Origin: JBBDSJ01 sp040905025
Lineage (GTDB): Bacteria; Pseudomonadota; Gammaproteobacteria; Methylohalomonadales; Methylohalomonadaceae
Assembly (NCBI GenBank): GCA_040905025.1
Contig: JBBDSJ010000148.1
Span: forward strand, 1 to 64,000
Direction of reading: 5' to 3'
Length of the DNA stretch: 64,000 nt
Shown: positions 25,193-34,322 of the stretch, in pieces
Position numbering within the stretch: the stretch's first letter is position 1
Layout of the letters: every line of letters begins with the position of its first letter
Position numbers and translations under genes: made by a program
The notes under the pieces: model-generated
What the model saw: the letters and a program-made list of their open reading frames with translations, nothing else
Told to the model about the DNA's origin: nothing
Databases searched by the model: none

Positions 25193-25807
25193 TTACTGTT
25201 TGGCGATGTAGTCACCAAACAGCTTTTCGAATTCATCCGGATCTACCTGCTCGTCATCAACGCCCATCGACAAACGCTTTTCGACAGATTTCCAGATGAT
25301 CTCGTTAAGGTTCCGTATCATCGCCACGGACATGGGCACCGTGCGCAGATCGCTGATGGCGAATCCGGCTTCACCCGCCTTGGTATGCAGTTCCTGCAAC
25401 AGGATTACCGGTAGAAAATGATGTTCCATCATCAACTGATAACCGCGATAGATACTGCCGACAAAATTAATCAGGCTTTCACCATACCTGTTTTCTGCAG
25501 CCACCAGCGCACCGTGCCGGGTTTTGCCCAGATCGACCGGCAGGTTGCAGTGTTCAAGGCCGAAAAAGGTCATGCTCTCCCATTCCTGGCCATCACTTGC
25601 CGAGACCATGCCAAGTAAGCCACTTTCCCAGCAGGGCTGCACCTGGCTCGGCGTCATATCCGAAATCAGACCCTGGTCACGCAGGGTCAGCTTGCCTTTC
25701 TCAAAGATGAGATTGCCGAGAATGACACGATCCTGCTGAAGATGCAGGATCAGCAACTCACCAAGCCCGTGTGCATAGAATTGTGGGATTAGCTGTTTGA
25801 TGGCCAT
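25193..25807 (-). CDS. Conserved-looking protein of unknown function
   Basis: A 204-residue soluble protein that I do not recognise. It has no signal peptide and no membrane segment. The N-terminal half is rich in beta-type sequence (LGELLILHLQQDRVILGNLIFEKGKLTL), the second half is helical (ESLINFVGSIYRGYQLMMEHHFLPVILLQELHTKAGEAG), and the end is acidic (VDPDEFEKLFGDYIAK). Codon use resembles its neighbours. It stands divergent from the Ser/Thr kinase gene with a 243-base gap and upstream of the BASS transporter gene on the same strand. A regulatory or scaffold role is possible, but nothing shows it. Confidence 0.6.
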   Translation of the reverse strand: MAIKQLIPQFYAHGLGELLILHLQQDRVILGNLIFEKGKLTLRDQGLISDMTPSQVQPCWESGLLGMVSASDGQEWESMTFFGLEHCNLPVDLGKTRHGALVAAENRYGESLINFVGSIYRGYQLMMEHHFLPVILLQELHTKAGEAGFAISDLRTVPMSVAMIRNLNEIIWKSVEKRLSMGVDDEQVDPDEFEKLFGDYIAKQ

Positions 25808-26050
25808 GCTGGTTTGTCAGTAGAATCAAGGTTTATCCGGCCATTCTAGCACCGCTGCGCCCCGGCTGGTTGCCAGCCTGGCCTGGCAGTAACCGCGACC
25901 GGGTTCTCAAGTCGGCACTTTGCCAGAATTTTCAGACGAATTCAGGCACCTGCGGCGTCCGCGTGACTGGCTCGTGGCGGGTCTGGCGGGTTAATATACA
26001 AAAGTTCTATTTTTGTCTCGCCAACCGGTCTGCGTGTAATACCTTACAGC

Positions 26051-27820
26051 ATGAATGACACACTTCCACAGGGCGTATTAACGCCCGGCTATCAAATTCT
26101 CTGGTACCGGATTGGCCGGGTGCTGGGGCGTGGCGCATTCGGCATTACCTATATGGCGCAGGACGTGAATCTTGACCGCACAGTTGCGATCAAGGAATTC
26201 TTTCCGGGTCAGCATTGTCACCGCAGCGGGCCGTTTGAAGTCGCACCGGTGTCAGCGGAGGCCGCCGATGATTTCCGCTGGGCACTGGATCGTTTTCAAA
26301 GCGAAGCGCGCACACTCGCGCAGTTTGAACACCCGAACATTATCCGGGTACTCAACGTGTTCGAACAAAACGGTACTGCCTATATGGTCATGCAGTTTGA
26401 ATCCGGCCTGAGCCTGTCGAAGCTGCTAAAACGCCGGCGCACCCTGTCACAGACCGAACTCACCAGTATTGTTCTACCGCTGCTGGACGGCCTCGAAAAA
26501 GTCCATGCCCGCGGTTTTATTCATCGTGATATCAAACCGGCGAACATCTATATCCGCGAGGGTGGCAGCCCGGTGTTACTCGATTTCGGCTCGGCCCGCC
26601 AGTCCATCAGTGACTTTACACAAACCCTGACCAGTCTGGTGTCACCCGGGTTTGCACCGATTGAACAATACACCAGCAAAGGCGATCGGCAGGGACCCTG
26701 GACCGATATTTACGGTTTCGGCGCCACCCTGTACCGCGCTGTCACGGGACTGGTGCCGCCGTCAGCGGTCGATCGCAGTGAGGCCATTTCGACCGGCAGT
26801 GAAGACTACATGGCACCGGCCGGGGAACTGGCGCAGCAATCCTACAGTGCCGCGTTTCTGGCCGCAATTGACCATGCGCTGGGTTTCCGGATTGATGAGC
26901 GACCACAGAGTATCCATGCCTGGCGGCAGGAATTCGGCTTCAGTGAACAGGAACTGTCAACAACGATCAACGCTGGCTGGCCAGGCCTGACTGACAGCGA
27001 ATCTGCACATGACATCAAAACCGGATCTGGCACCGAGACCATAGCAGCTACTGAAATACCGACACAGCAAGACGCCGAAACGGTCGCGATGGCAACGCAT
27101 CCCGACAGTAACAGCCGTGAATCAACAACTGAACTGGCTGACAGCCAGCCGCCAGCAGACCGGCTATCAGCAACAACAAACAAATTTTCATCGCGGCCTT
27201 ACCTCATTGCCATTGCGGCAGCCGTTATTGCAACACTGGCTCTGGTTTTAATCAGTGGCAAACAAGAAGATCCTCTGCCAGCTGAAACTGAGCAGTTGGC
27301 GATGGCAAGTATGGACAGCATGCCAACCATCACTGAAATAGCAGATAGCATCACTCTGGGCATAGAGCCATTCACTGCAACAGTGATTGACAGCACTGTA
27401 GAAGAGCAGACTGCAGCATTACTGGCCGCTGCCAGGGAGGATATTGATGCCCTGCGGCTGACAACACCAGCAGATGCAAATGCCTACGATAAATTCCAGC
27501 AGGTGCTGGAACTCGACCCCGATAATGTCGAGGCATTACAGGGGCTGGAGGCAATTTTTGATCGCTATATGCAACTGGCCCGGCGTGCTGCCGCGCAAGA
27601 GGACTTTGATCGGGCAGAAAATATGCTGGAACGTGCCGCAGAAGTATTGCCGGATTCACCAAAATTGATGCGTGCCCACGTTGCACTCGAACAAAAACGT
27701 ACGCAGGCCCGTATGCAACAGCTTTCAGACAGTATTACACCAACAACGGACATCACACCGGGTAATTCGGCAGATCGCCAGAACAGCGCCATCCGCCGCC
27801 ATTTCGGCTTCGGCCGTTAA
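26051..27820 (+). CDS. Membrane-anchored Hanks-type Ser/Thr protein kinase
   Basis: A 589-residue protein. Residues ~15-300 are a protein kinase domain: glycine loop GRGAFGITY (26-34), VAIKE with Lys48, HRDIKPANIY (~158) with catalytic Asp, and DFGSAR (~178). A linker rich in Thr, Ser and Glu follows (~310-380), then one membrane segment (~383-402) and a C-terminal part (~440-589) with a TPR-like helical repeat (FQQVLELDPDNVEALQGLEAIF, FDRAENMLERAAEVLPDSP) that should face the periplasm. The kinase looks active. The targets are unknown; no matching phosphatase gene is in the window, and no type VI secretion genes are nearby. Confidence 0.88.
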   Translation: MNDTLPQGVLTPGYQILWYRIGRVLGRGAFGITYMAQDVNLDRTVAIKEFFPGQHCHRSGPFEVAPVSAEAADDFRWALDRFQSEARTLAQFEHPNIIRVLNVFEQNGTAYMVMQFESGLSLSKLLKRRRTLSQTELTSIVLPLLDGLEKVHARGFIHRDIKPANIYIREGGSPVLLDFGSARQSISDFTQTLTSLVSPGFAPIEQYTSKGDRQGPWTDIYGFGATLYRAVTGLVPPSAVDRSEAISTGSEDYMAPAGELAQQSYSAAFLAAIDHALGFRIDERPQSIHAWRQEFGFSEQELSTTINAGWPGLTDSESAHDIKTGSGTETIAATEIPTQQDAETVAMATHPDSNSRESTTELADSQPPADRLSATTNKFSSRPYLIAIAAAVIATLALVLISGKQEDPLPAETEQLAMASMDSMPTITEIADSITLGIEPFTATVIDSTVEEQTAALLAAAREDIDALRLTTPADANAYDKFQQVLELDPDNVEALQGLEAIFDRYMQLARRAAAQEDFDRAENMLERAAEVLPDSPKLMRAHVALEQKRTQARMQQLSDSITPTTDITPGNSADRQNSAIRRHFGFGR

Positions 27821-27894
27821 TGGCATGATGGCAAGACCTTGCCGATGTCTTTTGCTTCCATGTCTTTAACGTTTTACTCATAACGCTTTTCTGT

Positions 27895-29400
27895 TCACGC
27901 CAGACGCCGCTTACCCGGCAACTGCTCATGCCACTGCGGAAAATTGAATTCAGAGCAAATCGCCTGTGGTGTTAACAGTACGGCCTGCAAAAAACTTTCC
28001 AGACCGCGTACATCATAAATTGTTGTATCAAAGCCCCAGTGATCAAGAGTGTCGTGGATGCTGCGAATACCCGGCAGCTGCCAGCTCAAAGCAAAACGGT
28101 TAATCCCCCAGTCTGACAAGCGATCCAGTATCTGCTCGGCAAGCGGGCTGTTGGTCTGGATTAATGGCGCCAGAAAATCGGCCTTGATTTCAATAATGGC
28201 GCCCGGATGCGTTTCCGCGAGATACCGGAATTCAGCTTCATTCAAATGTTCAACATCGGCATGAAACCAGAGCGCTTCGCTGACCAGCTTGCTGGCTTGC
28301 AGGGTTTCAATCAGACATTTGTTGATCTGGCGATCGGCGTGCAGATCCAGCTTGATGCCGCGACCGGCGTGGCGCAGACGTGCCAATGTTTCGCGGAACA
28401 ATACCAACTCCTTTTCAAACCGCGGGGTTGCCGGGTTTGAGATGTCGGCAAGCCGCAAATCTGCATTGCAGGGATTGGTCATGGCGCTGACATCCGCCCA
28501 GCTGACATTTGCTGCCAGAAACTGCGACAGGCTGGCTTCGCAACTGACACCACGCCAGACAAACTGTACATGCCTGGGCAAGGTCTTTTTTGATATCAAC
28601 TGGGTCAGATCATAGACGTTGCCATGCACCGTAGTCGCAGCAGTATTCACATTGCGCTGGTTGAATGACTTGCCGGCCTGCAACAGCAGGATCTCAGTTG
28701 CTGCATCAATACTGGCAACAGCCTGTAAATTCTCTGACTGATTGTCGACCATGGCAAATACGCGATAGCCGTGATTATGAAAATGTTCAACGCCGGCAAC
28801 CTTGGTTTCAGCAACACTTTCGGCAACACTGGCCGGGCGCATGAACAGCAGGTCACTATTGAAGTAGACACGATATTCACGCCCCAGCTTGTTCAATGAA
28901 CACAAGGTTTCTTCACGCAACGATTCCGGCCGTGCCGTGTTCAGACCAACATGGGTCTGCGGTTGCAACTGAAACCAGCGAATCACTTCGAGCACTCCCG
29001 GGAATGGCCGATGTGCTTCCAGTATTGCTGCCATCGACCAGCGGTATTTCTCATACCAATGATTGATCGCAGCGTGATGATCCGATGGAATATTAAGTGT
29101 TACAAGGCCTGTGGCAAGCTCGTCGGCATTGAAATCAATATCGGCGACACTGCGTTGCATGAAGAAAGTAGTGCCATGATGTTGATCATAGGCCTGCAGC
29201 AAATAGAGCAGCATATAACGAACATCGAATATTGTGCCGTCAATATCAAACAGGATCAGAAGATCAGCGTCCGGATATCTGCCACGCATTTTTTCGAAAT
29301 GCTCCGCCAGCGCCTGCATCCAGCTCTCGCTGCGCTTTGGCTGCTGACTTTGTGTGTATGCTGATTGACTCTGGATTAAATGCGTCGGATTCATCTGCAT
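27895..29400 (-). CDS. HAD-like phosphatase fused to a TIM-barrel-like (FAM151/menorin-like) domain
   Basis: A 501-residue protein (ATG at 29400 chosen because AAGGTGG stands 6-7 bases upstream; a GTG ten codons earlier is possible). Residues ~45-240 are HAD-like: LLILFDIDGTIFD (Asp nucleophile ~52, acid Asp ~54), VGLNTARPESLR (motif II Thr region), a conserved Lys and FAMVDNQSEN (motif IV Asp). Residues ~280-490 look like the FAM151/menorin (DUF2181) or GDPD-type fold: FVWRGVSCEASLSQFL, GRGIKLDLHADRQINKCL, LWFHADVEHL. The fusion is unusual to me. The substrate is unknown, perhaps a phosphoester processed by both halves. The second-domain assignment is tentative. Confidence 0.65.
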   Translation of the reverse strand: MQMNPTHLIQSQSAYTQSQQPKRSESWMQALAEHFEKMRGRYPDADLLILFDIDGTIFDVRYMLLYLLQAYDQHHGTTFFMQRSVADIDFNADELATGLVTLNIPSDHHAAINHWYEKYRWSMAAILEAHRPFPGVLEVIRWFQLQPQTHVGLNTARPESLREETLCSLNKLGREYRVYFNSDLLFMRPASVAESVAETKVAGVEHFHNHGYRVFAMVDNQSENLQAVASIDAATEILLLQAGKSFNQRNVNTAATTVHGNVYDLTQLISKKTLPRHVQFVWRGVSCEASLSQFLAANVSWADVSAMTNPCNADLRLADISNPATPRFEKELVLFRETLARLRHAGRGIKLDLHADRQINKCLIETLQASKLVSEALWFHADVEHLNEAEFRYLAETHPGAIIEIKADFLAPLIQTNSPLAEQILDRLSDWGINRFALSWQLPGIRSIHDTLDHWGFDTTIYDVRGLESFLQAVLLTPQAICSEFNFPQWHEQLPGKRRLA

Positions 29401-29605
29401 GGGCCACCACCTTCGCGTTCGCGACTTCACATGGGTCTATTCAGTTTGTGCGAAGATTAGGCCTGCCATGTGACCTGATTGTGACGGTATCAAGACAAAC
29501 GCAAGACCCGGACAACTGTCGTGATATAGCCGGCATTTTTGCCTTGGTGGGTTATTTCAGATGGCTTCAGCCGGGTTGCCGGTAATGCCTGGCTAATTTC
29601 GATAC

Positions 29606-30259
29606 TTATAAGGGCGGTTCCTGCGCCTGCAATTTATCCAGATTTGCATGCGCATTTTTCTGCAGCCAGGTCTGGTCATGGCTGGCATAGCAAGCCGGAC
29701 TGAATCCCAGATCTTCCTGCAAAAATGCTGCGACATAATTGACCGCTCGATCACGCCAGGAAATCCACGGCACCAGCTGGCCGAGCAACCATTCTTCTTC
29801 CTGCCAGAGCGCGCAGGCATTCTGCAGAAACACCGGGTATTCATAGGCCAAACCAGCCAAATCTGCACCCTTGACGATTTTGGCTTCCAGACTCTGGCAT
29901 TTCACGCCGCACTGGGTGCTGGCGATCGCATCGCTGACTGCGTCGACTTCCGCCCGCTTGTAGCCGTGAGCCGGCAACAGCCCGCGTGCAAGTGCAGCAG
30001 AATACAATTCCTTACTGGCGTAACCGGCAGTACGGTGCGGCTCGTGATAATGCGCATCGTGCAGGAGAATGGCTGCCCGAATGACGCGTTTGTTCGGCTG
30101 CAGTCCCACACTCTCGGCGCGCTCGATTAATGCCAGGCTCTCCCGCAAGACCGTCTGGACATGGGTAAAGTTATGGTACGGCATGCGCGCGTCATACAGA
30201 TCAGCGGCAGCCTGTTCCAGTGCCTGATCTGTCGAAAGATTGGGATTCGATGCTGCCAT
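29606..30259 (-). CDS. HD-domain phosphohydrolase-like protein
   Basis: A 217-residue protein with an HD metal-binding set: YHNFTHV (~28-34), AAILLHDAHYHEP (~67-79) with the HD pair, and KGADLAGLAYEY (~129-140) with the last Asp. This is the layout of predicted metal-dependent phosphohydrolases ('N-methyl-D-aspartate receptor NMDAR2C-like' proteins in some annotations). The substrate is unknown. It lies upstream of the HAD fusion gene on the same strand with a ~205-base gap, so shared transcription is possible but not clear. Confidence 0.75.
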   Translation of the reverse strand: MAASNPNLSTDQALEQAAADLYDARMPYHNFTHVQTVLRESLALIERAESVGLQPNKRVIRAAILLHDAHYHEPHRTAGYASKELYSAALARGLLPAHGYKRAEVDAVSDAIASTQCGVKCQSLEAKIVKGADLAGLAYEYPVFLQNACALWQEEEWLLGQLVPWISWRDRAVNYVAAFLQEDLGFSPACYASHDQTWLQKNAHANLDKLQAQEPPL

Positions 30260-30562
30260 AGTTGCCGTTGTTATTGTGCCATCCCCGGTTAGCCATCAGC
30301 ATAGCGAATATCGTTGTAGCTGGGAACTGTTACCGCTCGGCTAGCCCACTTACTGATTGAGTTATTCACCTGTGGGCCTGCAAACTGCCTGCACCACCGC
30401 CACGCCAGCATTTTCGGCCAGGATCGTCGCTTTATTGTTGGTGACAGTAATCACCTCCCGGAAACAATGCTCGATAGCACACATTAATTGGGTGATTAAG
30501 AGTGGATAATTCTTTCTGATTTTGCTTTAATTGATGCAGCGCAGCATCAGGAGTTTGCCGTT
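30260..30562. other. Intergenic region, nothing identified
   Basis: The gap between the HD protein and the patatin remnant holds no open frame with coding character, no terminator with a T run and no regulator site that I recognise. It should contain divergent promoters. Confidence 0.4.
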
Positions 30563-31583
30563 ATGTCGCTGGCCCGGAATTTCCCGCTGAATCTCGCCCT
30601 CCAAGGTGGCGGCTCACATGGTGCCTTTACCTGGGGCGTACTGGATCGACTCTTGCGGGAGGAACAGTTCACCATCGAAGGCATCAGTGACACCAGCTCC
30701 GGGCCGTGGTCATGGCCGACGGTCTGTTGCGCGGTGGCCGTGAAGGCGCAAGGGAAGCATTGGAACACTTCTGGCAGCAGGTCAGTGCAATGTTCAGGAC
30801 TTGTTCAAACCCACTGCCCAGCTTTCCGACTGGCTGATGTTTGAATATGAGTCACCATTCTCATTACAGGCGTACCTGGCGATGACCCAGTCGTTTTCGC
30901 CGTATCAACTGAATCCGTTGAACTACAATCCGCTGCGTGAACTATTGGTCAAGACAGTGGATTTTGATGGCTTGCAAAAATCTGCCGACATAAAGCTCTT
31001 TATTGGCGCAACACAGGTACGCACCGGCAAGCTGCATATCTTCAACAATGCCCAACTGAGCGTTGATGCATTGCTGGCATCCGCCTGCCTGCCGTCCATT
31101 CATCATGCTGTCACTATTAATGGCGAGGCCTACTGGGATGGCGGCTATACCGGCAACCCGCCGGTGTACCCGTTGATCTTCAATTGCCAGGGCAGTGACG
31201 TGCTGATTGTGGTTGTACAACCACTGCAGCGTGAGAAACTGCCGGTCACCGCTGAAGAGATACGTATGCGCGCGGCCGAGCTAAGTTTTAACACCGCCTT
31301 TTTACGTGAAATGCGGGCAATTGCCTTTTCGAAAGAATACATAGACAAGGACTGGCTGCCATTGGGCAAACTTGAACGCATGCTCAACCGTCTGAATATC
31401 CATATGGTAGAAAATGCAAACGTAGTATCGGATACGGACGCGAGCAGCCGCTATGGCAGTCCGCCGGAATTTATTCAGCTACTTCACGACGAAGGATACG
31501 ACTGCTGCAGCCAGTGGTTGAAGAACAACTGCGCCAACATCGGTAAACAGTCGACAGTCAATCTGCAGGAAGTCTTCAACTAA
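30563..31583 (+). pseudogene. Patatin-like phospholipase, broken by two frameshifts
   Basis: The frame runs in three pieces. Piece 1 (from 30563) has the oxyanion motif LALQGGGSHGAFTWGVLDRLL, then GISDTSSG where an active enzyme has GTSAG. After 30703 the coding sense moves to a second frame (VVMADGLLRGGREGAREALE), and near 30795 to a third frame (LFKPTAQLSDWLMFEYESPF) that continues to the stop at 31583 and contains the catalytic DGG (AYWDGGYTGNPP). Both shifts equal loss of one base (modulo three); around the first, about three residues expected after GTSAG are also missing. With the nucleophile motif altered, this is best read as a decayed gene, not a sequencing error. Confidence 0.8.
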
Positions 31584-31589
31584 CTGTCG

Positions 31590-32417
31590 CTAAGCATGCG
31601 CACTTCTCGCTGTGGGGAACGGAATCGTAATACCTGCAGTTTTCAGGTCTGTGAATACCCGGTTGTTGACAGCATACTGTGTCTGAAAAGCAAGTTTGGT
31701 CGGCGCCCAGTAGCGATAACCAATATCAATAGATGAATCACCGAAAGCTTCTATGCCCACCTGCGGCTGTGGATCGTTAACGACGGCAGCATTGTCCTCG
31801 AGCACTGTGTTAATCACATTGATTGCTGTGTCAGGATCATTGCCATAGCTGATACCGACAGACGATTCAATCAATAGCCCGCTGCGGGTGTTATGCAAAA
31901 TCTCGCCGATAATATGCCGGTTGGGTACGAGAATCGTTTCGCCATCCTCGTTGGTTAACAATGTGTAGGCCAGCCTGATTTCCTCAACCAGACCGCTGAC
32001 GCCCTGTATACGAATCGTATCACCGACGACAAAAGGCCGTGTCATAATCAAAGTAAGGCCGGCACCATAATTGGATAATGATCCCTGTACCGCGAGCGTG
32101 GCACCGAAAGCAATAGCACCAACAGCGGCAACAAACGGTGCAATACTGATCCCAAATTTGTTCAGCGCCAGAATGACAATAAACACCAGCACGACAGTAC
32201 GGGCAATGTTTGCCAGGAACTTCGCCAGTGTAATGTCCAATCCTGTACGCTGGCAGATTTTCAATGCAACTATGCCGGCCCGGTTTGATAACCACCAGCC
32301 AATCAGCAGAATGATTATGGCGCCGAAAATCTGGAAACCGTACGTTATCAAAAACTCGCTTGCTGTTTCCCAGACGCTACCCAAGTATGCGAGATCGTCT
32401 TCCAATACGTCATTCAT
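31590..32417 (-). CDS. mscS: MscS-family mechanosensitive channel
   Basis: A 275-residue protein of the size of E. coli MscS. Three membrane segments occupy residues ~20-130; the pore helix VAAVGAIAFGATLAVQGSLSNYGAGL has the Gly/Ala packing pattern, followed by RPFVVGDTIRI and the beta domain. It opens under membrane tension to release solutes in hypo-osmotic shock. It ends next to the patatin remnant (convergent). The next gene upstream on the same strand (tupC) stops 24 bases away, so joint transcription with tupBC is possible. Confidence 0.92.
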   Translation of the reverse strand: MNDVLEDDLAYLGSVWETASEFLITYGFQIFGAIIILLIGWWLSNRAGIVALKICQRTGLDITLAKFLANIARTVVLVFIVILALNKFGISIAPFVAAVGAIAFGATLAVQGSLSNYGAGLTLIMTRPFVVGDTIRIQGVSGLVEEIRLAYTLLTNEDGETILVPNRHIIGEILHNTRSGLLIESSVGISYGNDPDTAINVINTVLEDNAAVVNDPQPQVGIEAFGDSSIDIGYRYWAPTKLAFQTQYAVNNRVFTDLKTAGITIPFPTARSAHA

Positions 32418-32441
32418 ATTTCACCTTACAAGATAGCGTAT

Positions 32442-33440
32442 TCAAAACACCGTAACAGCGCTTGATTTAAAACTCATATATACCTCTTCACCGAGATGCA
32501 GTTGCAACTCTGCCAATGCCTGTCGGGTAATAATTACCTGGAACAACTCCCCCGCCTGCACACTGACCCGGACCTGACCATGGCTTTCATGCAAGCCGGT
32601 TATACGCCCGGACAAACTGTTGCGCATACTCGACTCAAGTGGAGCACGTGACAGTGCGATCTGGTTTGCCGCAACTGCCAGATGTTCACCGGGCGGTGTT
32701 TCCGCTGCGACATGAATAATAATCCTGCCGGTATCAAATTCAGCACACGAACTGTCAAGGCAGCCCTGAAAATGATTAACAAGCGATGTCGGCGCCAGCC
32801 GGCCATTGAGCAGGGTCAGTATCTCGTCTGCAAGGGCGGTAGCGCGAAGCTGATCATGGCTTGAAAAAATGATCGTCTGGGCGCGGTTTTCGCGAATAGT
32901 CATGATGAGTTGCTCAAACTCATGCACGATCGTTTTATCGAGATAGGTAAACGGCTCATCAAACAGCAATACTTCCGGTTCCAGCACCAGCGCCCGCGCC
33001 AGTGCGACTTTTTGCGCCTCACCACCGGACAACAACTGCGCCGGCCGCGTTGCCAGTGCGGCGATATTCAGCTGTTCCATTACAGTGAGTGCCAGTACCC
33101 GGCGCTGCGCGGCGGGCATGCCGCGCAGCTTCAAACCGATTTCGATATTCGCGGCCACACTCATATGCAGCAGGTAGGGATTCTGCGGTACCAGTGCCAC
33201 CCGCCGACGCACTGGCAGCAGTTCGTTCATATCCACTGCCTGGTCCTGAAACCGGATTTCACCGCGGCCGGGTGCAACCGCAAATGCGAGCATTTGCAAC
33301 AAGGTGGATTTACCGGCGCCATTCGGTCCGATCAATGCGGTCACCCTGTTGGCAGGAATGTTCAATGCGTCAATATGCAGGGCCGGAGCAGTACTGCCCG
33401 GGTAGTAATGCTGAACCGCAGCGAGTGAATACGCCTGCAT
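32442..33440 (-). CDS. tupC: TupC/WtpC-type oxyanion ABC transporter ATP-binding protein
   Basis: A 332-residue ABC ATPase: Walker A GPNGAGKSTLL (~38), Q-loop LVPQNPYL, signature LLSGGEAQKVALARAL, Walker B EVLLFDEPFTYLD and switch His in FSSHD. The C-terminal ~70 residues (LSGRITGLHESHGQVRVSVQAGELFQ...) are a TOBE/Mop-like oxyanion-binding domain, which points to tungstate or molybdate. With the permease next to it, it would import tungstate or molybdate; NarG needs molybdenum. It shares one base with the tupB stop (TGATG). Confidence 0.82.
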   Translation of the reverse strand: MQAYSLAAVQHYYPGSTAPALHIDALNIPANRVTALIGPNGAGKSTLLQMLAFAVAPGRGEIRFQDQAVDMNELLPVRRRVALVPQNPYLLHMSVAANIEIGLKLRGMPAAQRRVLALTVMEQLNIAALATRPAQLLSGGEAQKVALARALVLEPEVLLFDEPFTYLDKTIVHEFEQLIMTIRENRAQTIIFSSHDQLRATALADEILTLLNGRLAPTSLVNHFQGCLDSSCAEFDTGRIIIHVAAETPPGEHLAVAANQIALSRAPLESSMRNSLSGRITGLHESHGQVRVSVQAGELFQVIITRQALAELQLHLGEEVYMSFKSSAVTVF

Positions 33441-34150
33441 CAGTGCCGTCCCAGCATCAATGCATCGGAATGTTGAAACCGGTACAAGACTGCATTGACC
33501 ACAAACGCCGTCAGCAACAGCAGCAAACCCAGTGCCAGTGCAAATTCAAACTCACCCTTGCTGGTTTCCAGAGCAATGGCTGTGGTCATGGTGCGGGTGA
33601 AACCCTCAATATTGCCGCCAAGCATCATGGCAACACCGACTTCACCGATGGCCCGGCCAAAGCCCATCACCACAGCAGCCAGCAAACCGAAGCGCAGTTC
33701 ACGCAAATATACAAGGTTACGCTGCCAGCGGGTCGCACCGAGCAGCCGGCAGGTCAAGCCAAGCCGCGGATCAGCAGCGTTGACAGCAACGATGGACAAG
33801 TTCCAGATAATCGGAACCACCAGAATCGCCTGACCGATAATCATGGCCTGTGGGGTATAAAGCAGTCCCCAGTCACCGAATACACCCTGCCGGCTGAGTA
33901 ATCCGTAGAGCAACAGACCAACGACAACCGTTGGCAATGCCATCAGGGTGTTCAGTAGCTGTTGCAGGACATGCTTGCCGGGGAAGTTATGCAGTGCGAC
34001 CAGTAAGCCCAGCGGCACACCGAACAGGGCGGCGATGGTCGTCGCCGCCAGACCGATGCTGATTGAGGTCCATACAACCTGATAGACTCCCGGGTCGAAA
34101 CTCAGAATCAGCCCCAGAGCGGCAGACAGGGCGCTGAGAAAATAATCCAT
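33440..34150 (-). CDS. tupB: TupB-type tungstate ABC transporter permease
   Basis: A 236-residue inner-membrane permease with about five to six segments. ALPTVVVGLLLYGLLS and the EAA loop (LGATRWQRNLVYLRELRFGLLAAVVMGFGRAIGEVGVAMMLGGNI) match the TupB family closely. TupA, the binding protein, normally precedes it, but the sequence just upstream is the divergent miaB. No good Shine-Dalgarno sequence is seen; a perfect inverted repeat (34153-34166) lies against the start codon and may control translation or transcription. Confidence 0.85.
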   Translation of the reverse strand: MDYFLSALSAALGLILSFDPGVYQVVWTSISIGLAATTIAALFGVPLGLLVALHNFPGKHVLQQLLNTLMALPTVVVGLLLYGLLSRQGVFGDWGLLYTPQAMIIGQAILVVPIIWNLSIVAVNAADPRLGLTCRLLGATRWQRNLVYLRELRFGLLAAVVMGFGRAIGEVGVAMMLGGNIEGFTRTMTTAIALETSKGEFEFALALGLLLLLTAFVVNAVLYRFQHSDALMLGRH

Positions 34151-34152
34151 AT

Positions 34153-34166
34153 AGTAAGTGCTTACT
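34153..34166. promoter_or_regulatory. Inverted repeat AGTAAGTGCTTACT at the tupB start
   Basis: A perfect 6-base inverted repeat with a 2-base spacer ends 3 bases before the tupB ATG, in the place where a ribosome-binding sequence would stand. It may be an operator or a leader stem. It matches no regulator consensus that I can name with confidence. Confidence 0.45.
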
Positions 34167-34322
34167 TATTTAAAAGGATTGACATGCAAGGGCCGCTAGA
34201 ATACCTGATTCGGCACGCTGCCAACAGATTCGGGCACAATCGCCGCACTGAGGTGGTGAAGCGGCCGGGACTCAACATATAATGACCAGTCCATTTTAGC
34301 TGCATAGCCACACAGGCACTTT

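Noticed and set aside
30563..30844. Separate 93-residue protein gene at the start of the patatin remnant
   Set aside because: After residue ~47 the sequence loses patatin character, which continues in another frame; it is a truncated piece of one broken gene.
34190..34322. Possible tRNA or other structured RNA between tupB and miaB
   Set aside because: No cloverleaf, no TTC-loop motif and no terminator could be found.
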